DNA from: Nonomuraea rhodomycinica
GTDB lineage: Bacteria > Actinomycetota > Actinomycetes > Streptosporangiales > Streptosporangiaceae
Direction of reading: 5' to 3'
DNA length: 64,000 nt
NCBI RefSeq assembly: GCF_013363995.1
Contig: NZ_JABWGO010000010.1
Coordinates: 309,005 to 373,004 of the forward strand
Below the pieces are notes generated by a model. It saw only the letters and a list, made by a program, of their open reading frames with translations. It had not been told where the DNA came from and did no database searches. The first letter of the stretch is position 1; each line of letters opens with the position of its first letter. This document shows, piece after piece, positions 33,560 through 42,069 of the stretch. The position numbers were made by a program, and so were the translations under genes.

Positions 33560-34285
33560 CTACCTCGCCGCCCCGCGAAGGTAGGCGAGCACGGCCAGCA
33601 CCCGCCGGTTGTCGTCCTGGGTCGCCGGCAGCTCCAGCTTGGCGAACAGGCTCGCCACGTGCTTGCCGACCGCCGCCTCCGTGATGGACAGGGCGCGGGC
33701 GACGGCGCCGTTGGAGCGCCCCTCGGCCATCAGCGCGAGCACCTCGCGCTCGCGCGGGGTCAGCCGATGCGTCGGCTCGGTGACCTCCCTGGCCCGGGCC
33801 CAGGTCAGTTCGAACAGGTCGATGAGGGCCGTGATGAGGCTCTGCTGCCTGATCACCAGGGCTCCGGGCGAGTACGCGACAGGGGTGATGCGGAGGAACG
33901 CCACGGCGTGGTCGAAGACGAGGAGCTGCTGCACCTGCTCGTCGGTGACCCGGTGCAGGTCGCCGGCGGCGTGCAGCTCCCTGATCCGGGCCGCCTTGAG
34001 CTCGTCGTCCAGGACGCTGGAGTGGACGACCGTGCGCATCCTCATGCCGCGCCGCAGGGCGCCGAGCACGTCGAGCCGGCTGCGCTGCTCCTCCCGGCCC
34101 TGGTCCGTCGAGCCCACCGGCTGCAGGGCGCGCAGCTCCCGGCACGAGCCGGCCAGGTGCAGGATCTGCCGCCGGACGCGCTCGTTGTCCTCCACCCGCT
34201 CGACCTCCACGGGGACGCCGCCCAGCACGCCGACCACCTCTTCGAGGCGGCGGGTGAGCTGGGCCAGCGACACGCTCTCGTCCAC
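33560..34285 (-). CDS. LuxR-family regulator
   Basis: The 241-residue protein has an N-terminal helical region (residues 1-170, EEVVGVLGGVPVEVERVEDN) and a C-terminal LuxR-type HTH (about 178-235: TPREREVLALMAEGRSNGAV, ARALSITEAAVGKHVASLF). The N-terminal region resembles the TrmB-/phospholipase-D-like sensor seen in actinomycete LuxR regulators without a receiver phosphorylation site. It is transcribed toward the two small genes downstream, and its signal is unknown. Confidence 0.85.
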   Translation of the reverse strand: MDESVSLAQLTRRLEEVVGVLGGVPVEVERVEDNERVRRQILHLAGSCRELRALQPVGSTDQGREEQRSRLDVLGALRRGMRMRTVVHSSVLDDELKAARIRELHAAGDLHRVTDEQVQQLLVFDHAVAFLRITPVAYSPGALVIRQQSLITALIDLFELTWARAREVTEPTHRLTPREREVLALMAEGRSNGAVARALSITEAAVGKHVASLFAKLELPATQDDNRRVLAVLAYLRGAAR

Positions 34286-34494
34286 ACGCTCCCCCCGAAC
34301 CGGTTGCCGAAGATGATCGTACGGTCCCCCGGAGGGGCCTGACGGGCGTGTGCGTTCTCTGGACGTTCTTTATGCGGGCCGCGATCACGCTTGTCGCCAG
34401 CAGGAGCGTTTCGGGGGCTCGGCCGACGCGGCGCCGGCCGAGGCCGGGGACGGCGGTCGTGGGAGTCCTCCGACGTAACGTTGAGGAGAAACAC

Positions 34495-35943
34495 GTGAAG
34501 GCTCGTCTCCGCCGTCCGGCCGCGCTGTTAGCGGGCGCGATCATCCCCCTCTCGCTTCTCATCGGGCAACCGGCCGGCGCCGCCACCGCCGCTCCCGTCG
34601 CCGACGCCTTCGCGCGGGCCTCGGCCGCGTACGAGGTGCCGCGCGACCTGCTGGTGTCGGTCGCGTACGCCGAGACCCACCTCGACGGGCACGGCGGCAA
34701 GCCCAGCGCCTCCGGCGGCTACGGCGTGATGCACCTGGTCAGCAACCCCAGGACGCACTCGCTGGAGCGGGCCGCCACGCTGACGAAGCTGCCCGTGGCC
34801 ACCCTGAAGAGCGACACCACGGCCAACATCACCGGCGGCGCCGCCGTGCTGCGCGCCCTGGCCGACGAGCTGGGGCTGGGCGCCGACGCGCGCAAGGACC
34901 CGGCGAAGTGGTACTCCGTGGTCGCCGAGTACGGCAACGCCTCCCAGCCCGAGGTGGCCAGGCTGTACGCCGACACCGTGTACGACCTCCTCGGCGGCGG
35001 CGTCAGCGCCTCCACCCCCGACGGCGAGACCGTGAAGGTGGCGCCCCGCGCCGTGGAGCCCGACCGCGGCTCGTACGCCAAGGTCAAGCAGCTCGGCGAG
35101 AACGCCACGCTCGCCGCGGCCACGGTGGACTACCCCGGGGCCACCTGGGTGCCCGCCCACAGCTCCAACTACGCCGTCTCCGACCGGCCCACCAGTGACG
35201 CCATCGACCGGATCGTCATCCACGTCGCGCAGGGCACGTACGCCGGGACGATCGACTGGTTCCAGACCGGGCCCCGGCCGAACCCGACCTCCGCGCACTA
35301 CGTCGTCCGCTCCTCCGACGGCGCCGTCACGCAGATGGTCAGGGAGAAGGACCGGGCCTTCCACGCCGGCGACTACAACCGCCGCTCGGTCGGCATCGAG
35401 CACGAGGGCTGGGTGGATCAGGCGTCGTGGTTCACCGACGCGATGTACCGCTCCTCGGCCGCGCTGACCCGCAACATCGCCGACCGCTACGGCATCCCGA
35501 AGGACCGCGCCCACATCATCGGGCACAACGAGGTGCCCACGGCCGACCACACCGACCCCGGTCCGTACTGGAACTGGACGACGTACATGAGCTACGTCAA
35601 CGGCGGCGGCGGGCCCACCAACCCGCACACCCCCGAGTCGGTCTGCGGCAGCGGCTACAAGGTCATCGACTCCGCGCCCCTCGGCACGGCGGGCAACGTC
35701 TACCTGCTCTACAACTCCACCAGCGGCAGGAACTGCGTGGCCACGATCAAGACCAGCTCGCTCGGCCAGGCCACGGCCACCAGCGCCTACCTGGAGGTGC
35801 AGGGCCAGACCCGGGTCACCGACAGCGGCAACTTCTCGTACTACGCGGGGCCGGTGATCGCCGCCGCCGCCGACAAGTGCGTCAAGTGGGGCGGCAAGGC
35901 GGGCTCGTACACCTACGACAGCGGGTTCGAGCACTGCTCGTGA
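34495..35943 (+). CDS. Secreted peptidoglycan hydrolase: lysozyme-like domain plus N-acetylmuramoyl-L-alanine amidase
   Basis: The 482-residue protein has a signal peptide (residues 1-30, ending AGAAT). A first helical domain (about 35-150) with SVAYAETHLDGHGGKPSASG resembles lytic transglycosylases. An Amidase_2 domain follows (about 228-370) with zinc ligands in IVIHVAQG and in IIGHNEVPTADHTDPG. The final about 100 residues have four Cys and may bind the cell wall. It should cleave peptidoglycan at both glycan and peptide linkages. GTG at 34495 follows GAGGAGAA with 7 nt spacing; ATG at 34348 adds an odd Arg-rich leader. Confidence 0.85.
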   Translation: MKARLRRPAALLAGAIIPLSLLIGQPAGAATAAPVADAFARASAAYEVPRDLLVSVAYAETHLDGHGGKPSASGGYGVMHLVSNPRTHSLERAATLTKLPVATLKSDTTANITGGAAVLRALADELGLGADARKDPAKWYSVVAEYGNASQPEVARLYADTVYDLLGGGVSASTPDGETVKVAPRAVEPDRGSYAKVKQLGENATLAAATVDYPGATWVPAHSSNYAVSDRPTSDAIDRIVIHVAQGTYAGTIDWFQTGPRPNPTSAHYVVRSSDGAVTQMVREKDRAFHAGDYNRRSVGIEHEGWVDQASWFTDAMYRSSAALTRNIADRYGIPKDRAHIIGHNEVPTADHTDPGPYWNWTTYMSYVNGGGGPTNPHTPESVCGSGYKVIDSAPLGTAGNVYLLYNSTSGRNCVATIKTSSLGQATATSAYLEVQGQTRVTDSGNFSYYAGPVIAAAADKCVKWGGKAGSYTYDSGFEHCS

Positions 35944-35970
35944 CCCCCGCGGGCACGGCCTGATCTCAAG

Positions 35971-36003
35971 AGGGCGCCGACCGGTTCGACCGGCCGGCGC
36001 CCT
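35971..36003. terminator. Bidirectional hairpin terminator
   Basis: AGGGCGCCG (35971-35979) and CGGCGCCCT (35995-36003) form a perfect 9-bp stem with further pairing inside the loop. It lies between the convergent amidase and NUDIX genes, 28 bp after the amidase stop. There is no U-tract, as is common for actinomycete terminators. Confidence 0.75.
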
Positions 36004-36010
36004 GCCGCGC

Positions 36011-36535
36011 TCAGGGGGAGTCGCGGGCCAGCAGCGCGCGGTGGGCGGTCAGCCAGACCTGGCCGGTGCAGCGCCGCTCGACCTCGTCGGGCGGCAGCCA
36101 CTCGGCGCCCGTGCTCTCCGAGCCGGCGGGCGGCGCGGTGGGCGGCCCCGGCTCGGCGAGGCGGGCCTCGAACATCACCATGTACGTCAGCGACGCGTAG
36201 CGGTAGCCGGCCGGGGCGGGACCGGTCAGCTCGATGCGCTGCCAGGCGAACACCGACAGCCGCTCGGGCGGCAGCGCGAGGCCGGTCTCCTCGGCCAACT
36301 CGCGGGAGGCGGCCTCGGCGGCCCGCTCACCCGGGTCGAGGTGGCCGCCCGGGACGTCCCAGCCGCGCCCCTCGCGGCCGACGCGGGTCAGCAGTGTGCG
36401 GCCCGCGGCGTCCAGGACGAACGCGAAGGCGGAGGTGGTCTGCTCCACCGGCGGCAGCCTCCGGGTCAGCGCGACCTCCAGGCGGTGCGGTGCGGGGATC
36501 CACGGCACGGTGATGGACGCGAGGACACGGGTCAT
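36011..36535 (-). CDS. NUDIX hydrolase
   Basis: The 174-residue protein has a NUDIX box at about residues 68-90: GGHLDPGERAAEAASRE followed by LAEETGL, which fits the GX5EX7REUXEEXGU consensus. Such enzymes cleave nucleoside diphosphates linked to another group; specificity cannot be read. ATG 36535 is preferred over 36574, because the extra 13 residues lack conserved features. It converges on the amidase gene. Confidence 0.88.
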   Translation of the reverse strand: MTRVLASITVPWIPAPHRLEVALTRRLPPVEQTTSAFAFVLDAAGRTLLTRVGREGRGWDVPGGHLDPGERAAEAASRELAEETGLALPPERLSVFAWQRIELTGPAPAGYRYASLTYMVMFEARLAEPGPPTAPPAGSESTGAEWLPPDEVERRCTGQVWLTAHRALLARDSP

Positions 36536-36577
36536 GGCCTCATTGTCCACCGGGAGGGCCGTTCGGCGGCGCACCGC

Positions 36578-37600
36578 CTACGCGAGGGTCGTCATGCTCG
36601 GCCGGAGCACCGGGTCGCCCGCGAGCAGCAGCCCGGCCTCGGGCGGCGCCCCCTCCTCGACGCTCTGGAGCAGCCGGCTCACCAGGGCGTCGGCGATGCG
36701 CCGCAGCGGCAGCCGGACGGTCGTCAGCGCCGGCTGGAGCAGCCGGGTGTACGGCATGTCGTTGAACCCGGTCACCGCGAGGTCGGCGCCGACGGTCAGC
36801 CCCTCGGCCTGCGCGGCGGCGTACGCGCCGGGCGCCAGCCAGTCGTCGTCCAGGACCAGGGCGGTGGGGCGGGGCGAGCGGTTCAGCAGGTCACGCGCCA
36901 CGGCCACCACCTCGTCCAGGCCGTCGACGAACGCCTCGTGGCCGGCCAGGCCGAAGCGACGCGCCCCGATGCGGAAGCCGGCCTCCCGGTGCCGCAGCCA
37001 GGGCAGCGCCGCCGACGTGCCGAGGTAGGCCACCCGCCGGTGGCCGTGGGACGACAGCAGGCCCACCATGTCGATCATCGCCTGCGCCGAGTCGACGTCC
37101 ACCCACGCCTGGGGCCTGCCGGGCCCGGTGCGGCCGAAGACCGCGAAGGGGAAGCCCGTCTCGTGCAGGTAGTCCACGCACGGGTCGTCCTCCAGCACGT
37201 CGGAGAGCAGGATGGCGTCGGCCGTGCGCGCGGCGATGACGTCCTCCAGCGCCCGCGCCTTGCTCTGGCCGGGGCGGGGGCGCACCAGCAGGATGCGGTA
37301 GCCCGCCTCGCCGGCGGCGGCGACCATCGCCTCCAGGAAGCCGCTCATCAGCGCGTTGGGGTTGTCCGGGTCGGTCTCGGGGGTGGTGTAGGCGATGATC
37401 CGGCGTGTGCCGGAGCGCAGGCTGCGCGCCGACTGGTCGGGACGGTAGCCCATCTCCTCGATCAGCGCGGTGACCCGTTCGAGGGTGTCGGGGCGCAGCT
37501 TGTGCGGGGCGTTGAGCGCGTTGGAGACGGTCTGCCGGGACACGCCGGCCGCCCGCGCGACGTCCTGGATGCTGACCCCGCGGGGCCGTTGCGCCGGCAT
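36578..37600 (-). CDS. LacI-family regulator (first copy)
   Basis: The 340-residue protein has the LacI HTH (residues about 8-55, VSIQDVARAAGVSRQTVSNA) and a periplasmic-binding-protein-like effector domain, ending PPEAGLLLAGDPVLRPS. ATG at 37600 is chosen because GGAGGAG lies upstream; ATG 37648 adds a non-conserved leader. It diverges from the aminotransferase gene, with a TGAACGTTCA palindrome (37660-37669) between them. Its HTH is almost identical to the second LacI gene (43780-44820), so both probably bind this site. Confidence 0.92.
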   Translation of the reverse strand: MPAQRPRGVSIQDVARAAGVSRQTVSNALNAPHKLRPDTLERVTALIEEMGYRPDQSARSLRSGTRRIIAYTTPETDPDNPNALMSGFLEAMVAAAGEAGYRILLVRPRPGQSKARALEDVIAARTADAILLSDVLEDDPCVDYLHETGFPFAVFGRTGPGRPQAWVDVDSAQAMIDMVGLLSSHGHRRVAYLGTSAALPWLRHREAGFRIGARRFGLAGHEAFVDGLDEVVAVARDLLNRSPRPTALVLDDDWLAPGAYAAAQAEGLTVGADLAVTGFNDMPYTRLLQPALTTVRLPLRRIADALVSRLLQSVEEGAPPEAGLLLAGDPVLRPSMTTLA

Positions 37601-37659
37601 GCTCGGGTTCTCCTCCTCCGTGCGGGGGCGCGGCCATGGCTCCGTCATCCTAGGTCCTG

Positions 37660-37669
37660 TGAACGTTCA
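37660..37669. promoter_or_regulatory. LacI operator TGAACGTTCA, first site
   Basis: TGAACGTTCA is a perfect 10-bp palindrome with a central CG, typical of LacI-family sites. Flanks match the second site (shared TGAACGTTCATATC). It lies 60 bp before the lacI start and 40 bp before the aminotransferase start, so it likely controls both. Confidence 0.75.
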
Positions 37670-37709
37670 TATCATCCGCGATGTCGGACAGGACGATCTG
37701 GGAGGACTT

Positions 37710-38891
37710 GTGGAGACGACGCCGATTCCCGGGGCGAGGGAGCTGTTCTCGCTGGACCCGGAGGTGATCCAGCTCAACCACGGTTCGTACGGCGCGGTGC
37801 CGGTGGAGGTGCAGGAGCGGCAGGCGGAGCTGCGGGCGGAGATGGAGCGGATGCCCGACCGGTTCTTCGCCCGGCTGCCCGCGCGCCTGGCCGCGGCGCG
37901 GGAGCGGGTGGCCGCCTTCCTCAACAGCTCCGGAGCGGCCTTCGTCGCCAACGCCACCGAGGGGGTCGCCGTGGCGCTGGAGTCGGTGCCGCTCGCGGCG
38001 GGCGACGAGATCCTCTACACCGACCACGGGTACGCGGCGGTGGAGCGTGCGCTGCGCCGGCGGGCCGGGGAGAGCGGGGCGAGGCTGGTCAGGGTGGCGC
38101 TGGGCGACGATCCGGTGACGGCGGTCCTCGGCGGGGTCGGCGCGCGGACCCGGGTCGCGGTCCTCGACCACGTCAGCTCGGCCGGGGCCCGGCTCCTGCC
38201 GGTCGCCCGGCTGGCCGGGGAACTGGCCGCGCGGGACGTCGTCACGGTGGTGGACGGCGCCCACGCGTCGGGGATGCTGCCGGTGGACCTCGACGCGGTG
38301 AACGCCGACTTCTGGGTCGGCAACCTGCACAAGTGGGCGTTCGCGCCGCGCCCGGCGGCGCTGCTGCACGTCGCGCCGCGCTGGCGGGGCCGGGTGAGGC
38401 CGCTGGTCGTCTCCTACGGCGAGGGGTTCCCGGACGCGGTGGAGTTCCAGGGCACGCGTGACTACACCGCCCTGCTGGCCGCGCCGTACGGGCTCGACCT
38501 GCTGGAACGGCTCGGGCTCGAACGGGTGCGCGCGCACAACACGGCGCTGGCGGCCTACGGGCAGCGGGTCGTGGCGGAGTCCCTGCACGAGGCCGGCCTG
38601 TGCGCGGACGCCCCGGGGACGCGGGAGGAGTGCTCGCAGACCGACGTGGGCCACCCCGGCGTGCCGATGCGGGTGGTCCGGCTGGCGTCCGGCCTGGGCC
38701 CGACCAAGGCGGAGGCCGACGCGCTCTGCGCCGAGATCCTGGACCGCCTCGGCTGCCAGATCAAGATCGAGCCGGTCGGGCTGCTCCGCCTGTCGGCGCA
38801 GATCTACAACACGCCCGAGGACTACGACCGCCTCGCCGCCGGACTGCCGGCCGTCCTCCGTTCTCGACGCGGACTCTTGCGCGCAATATGA
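37710..38891 (+). CDS. Aminotransferase class V, isopenicillin-N-epimerase-like (PLP enzyme)
   Basis: The 393-residue protein is a class V PLP enzyme: NHGSYGAVPVEVQERQ near residue 27, VDGAHASGMLPVDL, and the PLP lysine in GNLHKWAFAPRP near residue 207. The group includes isopenicillin N epimerases and cysteine desulfurase-like enzymes; its substrate is not evident. GTG 37710 follows GGGAGGA. It starts the sugar locus under the LacI operator, and its stop overlaps a second operator-like site. Confidence 0.82.
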   Translation: METTPIPGARELFSLDPEVIQLNHGSYGAVPVEVQERQAELRAEMERMPDRFFARLPARLAAARERVAAFLNSSGAAFVANATEGVAVALESVPLAAGDEILYTDHGYAAVERALRRRAGESGARLVRVALGDDPVTAVLGGVGARTRVAVLDHVSSAGARLLPVARLAGELAARDVVTVVDGAHASGMLPVDLDAVNADFWVGNLHKWAFAPRPAALLHVAPRWRGRVRPLVVSYGEGFPDAVEFQGTRDYTALLAAPYGLDLLERLGLERVRAHNTALAAYGQRVVAESLHEAGLCADAPGTREECSQTDVGHPGVPMRVVRLASGLGPTKAEADALCAEILDRLGCQIKIEPVGLLRLSAQIYNTPEDYDRLAAGLPAVLRSRRGLLRAI

Positions 38892-38898
38892 ACGATCA
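38889..38898. promoter_or_regulatory. LacI operator, degenerate copy TGAACGATCA
   Basis: TGAACGATCA differs at one base from the consensus TGAACGTTCA. It overlaps the aminotransferase stop codon (38889-38891), 92 bp upstream of the perfect copy at 38981. It could support DNA looping between sites. Confidence 0.45.
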
Positions 38899-38980
38899 AA
38901 TACCTTAACCCCCAAGTCGCCCGCCGATTGGCCGGCAAACATCCCCTCGCCTGCCCTGAGTAGCCAGGTAGAAGATCGTT

Positions 38981-38990
38981 TGAACGTTCA
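38981..38990. promoter_or_regulatory. LacI operator TGAACGTTCA before the ABC importer
   Basis: This perfect TGAACGTTCA palindrome has flanks matching the site at 37660 (TGAACGTTCATATC in both). It lies 41 bp upstream of the substrate-binding-protein start, where it would overlap the promoter. It supports co-regulation of importer and aminotransferase by the LacI proteins. Confidence 0.75.
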
Positions 38991-39030
38991 TATCCGACGC
39001 GGCGCTCATCCCCCGAAAGGAAGCACGCGC

Positions 39031-40341
39031 ATGATCAACCGTCGTGGAGTCCTCGCGCTCACCCTCGCCGGTACCCTCACCCTCGCCGCCTGCGGCGGCG
39101 GTGGGGAGAAGGCGGAGAGCGGCGGGCCGGTCAAGATCACCGTGTGGAGCTGGAAGCCCGCCTCGGACGGCCTGGCCGCCGTCGCCAAGGACTTCGAGCG
39201 GGCCAACCCGAACATCAAGGTCGACGTCCAGGTGATCGGCAACCCGGCCATCTGGGAGAAGATCACCGTCGGCATGGCGGCGGGTGGCAAGGGTCTCGGC
39301 GACATCCTGCACATCGGCATCGACTACCTGCCCAGCTACGTGGACAAGTTCCCCGGTGGCCTGGCCGACCTCAACAAGCTGGGCGCCGGTAAGTACAAGG
39401 ACGCCTTCGCCAAGGGGCTGTGGCCCACGGTCACCGGCAAGGACGGCGGCGTCTACGCGATGCCCTGGGAGGTCAACCCGATCGGCTTCTTCTACCGCTC
39501 CGACCTCTTCGAGAAGGCCGGGATCGACGCGGCCGCGATCCGGACCTGGGACGACGCCATCGAAGCGGGCAAGAAGCTCAAGGAGAAGACCGGGGCGTCC
39601 CTCATCGGCCTGAACAAGCCGGCCGCCGGCAGCATGGACATGGACTTCTACCAGTCGCTCCTGCAGCAGCAGGGCGCCTTCTACTTCAACCAGCAGGGCG
39701 ACGTCACACTCAGCTCGGCGCCCGCCGTACAGGCGATGACTCTGATCAAGAAGATGAACGACGCCGGGATCGTCGCCGACACCTCCGGCGAGGGCACCGC
39801 CAAGAAGCTGATCAGCAGTGGCAAGCTGGCCGTGCTGCCGTGGGCGGCCTGGGCGGCGAGCTACATCCCGGAGATGCGCCCGGAGCAGAAGGGTCTGTGG
39901 CGGGTCATGCAGCCGCCGGCGGTCACCCCGGGCGGCAAGCGGACCGCGATCGTCAACTCCACGCACCTGGCCATCTCCGGCACCAGCAAGCACCAGGCCG
40001 AGGCGTTCAAGTTCATCGAGTACGCGCTGACCAAGCCCGAGGTCATCAACAAGGTCTTCAAGGAGGGCGGCGTCTTCCCCGCCCTGACCGCGGCCTACTC
40101 CGACCCGGTGTTCTCCGCCCCGACGGAGTACTTCGGCGGGCAGCCCGCGCTCAAGACGTTCGTGGACTCGCTGACCGAGGGCGCCGACGCCACCTTCTAC
40201 TCCAGTGACTACGCCCGAGCCCTGAAGATCGCCAGCGACGCCCAGACGCAGGTTCTGACCAAGGGCGCCGACCCGGCGGCGACCCTGGCCACCGCCGCCC
40301 AGCAGCTCGCGCAGCAGACCGGCAGGAAGCTCGCGGGATGA
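39031..40341 (+). CDS. ABC sugar transporter substrate-binding lipoprotein
   Basis: The 436-residue protein has a lipobox (LTLAAC) and the type 1 extracellular sugar-binding pattern: ITVWSWKPASDGLAAVAKDF, then VYAMPWEVNPIGFFYRSDLF. It binds an oligosaccharide or glycoside for import by the two downstream permeases. Neighbouring GH36-like and (alpha/alpha)6 glycosidases suggest an alpha-galactoside-type substrate. GAAAGGAAG precedes ATG 39031. Translation is coupled to the permease (stop TGA within ATGA at 40338-40341). Confidence 0.9.
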   Translation: MINRRGVLALTLAGTLTLAACGGGGEKAESGGPVKITVWSWKPASDGLAAVAKDFERANPNIKVDVQVIGNPAIWEKITVGMAAGGKGLGDILHIGIDYLPSYVDKFPGGLADLNKLGAGKYKDAFAKGLWPTVTGKDGGVYAMPWEVNPIGFFYRSDLFEKAGIDAAAIRTWDDAIEAGKKLKEKTGASLIGLNKPAAGSMDMDFYQSLLQQQGAFYFNQQGDVTLSSAPAVQAMTLIKKMNDAGIVADTSGEGTAKKLISSGKLAVLPWAAWAASYIPEMRPEQKGLWRVMQPPAVTPGGKRTAIVNSTHLAISGTSKHQAEAFKFIEYALTKPEVINKVFKEGGVFPALTAAYSDPVFSAPTEYFGGQPALKTFVDSLTEGADATFYSSDYARALKIASDAQTQVLTKGADPAATLATAAQQLAQQTGRKLAG

Positions 40342-41261
40342 CGCTCACGATGACCCGGGAGGCCGCCACCAAGGGTGGCGGCTCGCCCCGCTCGCATCGG
40401 CCGCTGATCACCAAGAGGAACATCCCCTACCTGCTGATCCTGCCCGCGCTGCTCGGCTTCGTAGCCTTCAAGGCGTACCCGATCCTCGCCGCGCTGTACA
40501 TCAGCCTGACCACCGGCGCGGGCGCGGCTCGCACCTTCGTCGGGCTGGACAACTACGTCCGGCTGGTGAACGACCCGCTGTTCTGGACCGCGTTGTGGAA
40601 CACCGCGTTGATCCTGGTCGTCCAGGTGCCGATCATGCTGCTGCTCGCGCTGGTGCTGGCGCTCGGGCTCAACTCCCCGCTCCTACGGCTGCGCGGCCTG
40701 TGGCGGCTGGGCGTCTTCATGCCGTCGCTGACCGGCCTGGTCGCCTACGGCGTGATGTTCTCGGTGATCCTGAGCAAGGACTCCGGCCTGCTCAACTGGG
40801 TGCTCGGCATCTTCGGCGTCGACGCGATCGACTGGCTGGGCAGCCCCTTCTGGGCCCGCATCGCCATCGTCATCGCACTCACCTGGCACTACACCGGCTA
40901 CAACGCGGTGATCTACCTCGCCGGGCTGCAGAGCATCCCCAAGGAGCTCTACGAGGCGGCGATGGTCGACGGCGCCGGGGCGGTCCGCCGGTTCTGGTCG
41001 ATCACGGTTCCGCAGCTGCGGCCGATCCTGCTGCTGACGGTCGTGCTGTCCACGATCGGCACGCTGCAACTGTTCGACGAACCGTTCGTGATCACCGGCG
41101 GCGGCCCGGACAACTCCACCCTCACCATCTCGCTGTACCTCTACGAGAACGGATTCCGCTACTTCGACTTCGGTTACGCCGCGGCGATCGCCTACGCGCT
41201 CACGCTGATCGTCGCCGGGTTCGGACTGCTCCAGCTCAAGCTCACCGGAGGCAAGAAGTGA
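40338..41261 (+). CDS. ABC sugar transporter permease, MalF-type
   Basis: The 307-residue permease has six predicted helices and the EAA loop (LYEAAMVDGAGAVRRFWSIT), preceded by NIPYLLILPALLGFVAFKAY. It forms one half of the membrane channel with the next gene. ATG 40338 overlaps the preceding stop, and its own stop overlaps the next start (GTGA at 41258-41261), so the operon is tightly coupled. No ATPase is encoded nearby. Confidence 0.92.
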   Translation: MTLTMTREAATKGGGSPRSHRPLITKRNIPYLLILPALLGFVAFKAYPILAALYISLTTGAGAARTFVGLDNYVRLVNDPLFWTALWNTALILVVQVPIMLLLALVLALGLNSPLLRLRGLWRLGVFMPSLTGLVAYGVMFSVILSKDSGLLNWVLGIFGVDAIDWLGSPFWARIAIVIALTWHYTGYNAVIYLAGLQSIPKELYEAAMVDGAGAVRRFWSITVPQLRPILLLTVVLSTIGTLQLFDEPFVITGGGPDNSTLTISLYLYENGFRYFDFGYAAAIAYALTLIVAGFGLLQLKLTGGKK

Positions 41262-42067
41262 AGGGCTGGGCGCTGACGTTCGTGCTGGCCGCGGTGTTCG
41301 CGCTGTGCGTCGGGCCGTTCTACTGGCTGGCGATGGCCGCCACCCACGCCAACTCGGAGATCTTCGCCGAGACGCCGAAGTTCTATCCGGGCGACCAGCT
41401 CGGGGCGAACACGGCCAAGCTGGAGGAGTCGATCGGCCTGGTCCACGTGCTGGGCAACACGCTGTTCGTCGCGGTCGTGCAGACCTCGATCGCGATCGTC
41501 GTGGCGCTGCTGGCCGGGTACGCCTTCGCCAAGTTCGAGTTCCGCGGCAGGAACGCGTTCTTCGTGCTGCTGCTGTCCACGCTGGTGATCCCCGGCGGCG
41601 TCACGATCATCCCGATCTTCGAGATGATGAACGACCTCGATCTGATCGACAGCTTCCCGGCGCTGATCCTGCCCAACCTGACGGTCCCGTTCGGCATCTT
41701 CCTCATGCGGCAGTCCCTGCTCGCCATCCCGGACGAGCTCCTGGACGCCGCCCGGGTGGACGGGGCGGGCGAGCTGCGCGTGCTGTGGCGGGTGGTGGTC
41801 CCGGTCATGCGCCCGGTGCTGGCGGCGCTGGGCGTCTTCCTCTTCCTCGGGGCGTGGAACGACTTCCTGTGGCCGCTCATCGCTCTGCGGACCCCGGAGA
41901 TGTTCACGCTGCCGGTCGCCCTGGCGACCTTGCAGGCGCAGGCCAGGACCGACTTCGGCCAGGTCATGGTGGGCACCGCGATCTCCTCGCTGCCGATGAT
42001 GATCCTCTTCCTCGTCCTCCAGAAACAGTTCATCTCCGGCCTGCTGGCCGGTGCCACGAAGGGATAA
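41258..42067 (+). CDS. ABC sugar transporter permease, MalG-type
   Basis: The 269-residue permease has a MalG-like EAA loop (ELLDAARVDGAGELRVLWRV) and six helices. GTG at 41258 overlaps the MalF-type stop. The two permeases need a shared ATPase, probably an MsiK homologue elsewhere on the chromosome, since none lies in the window. The glycosidase gene starts 3 bp after its stop. Confidence 0.92.
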   Translation: MKGWALTFVLAAVFALCVGPFYWLAMAATHANSEIFAETPKFYPGDQLGANTAKLEESIGLVHVLGNTLFVAVVQTSIAIVVALLAGYAFAKFEFRGRNAFFVLLLSTLVIPGGVTIIPIFEMMNDLDLIDSFPALILPNLTVPFGIFLMRQSLLAIPDELLDAARVDGAGELRVLWRVVVPVMRPVLAALGVFLFLGAWNDFLWPLIALRTPEMFTLPVALATLQAQARTDFGQVMVGTAISSLPMMILFLVLQKQFISGLLAGATKG

Positions 42068-42069
42068 GC

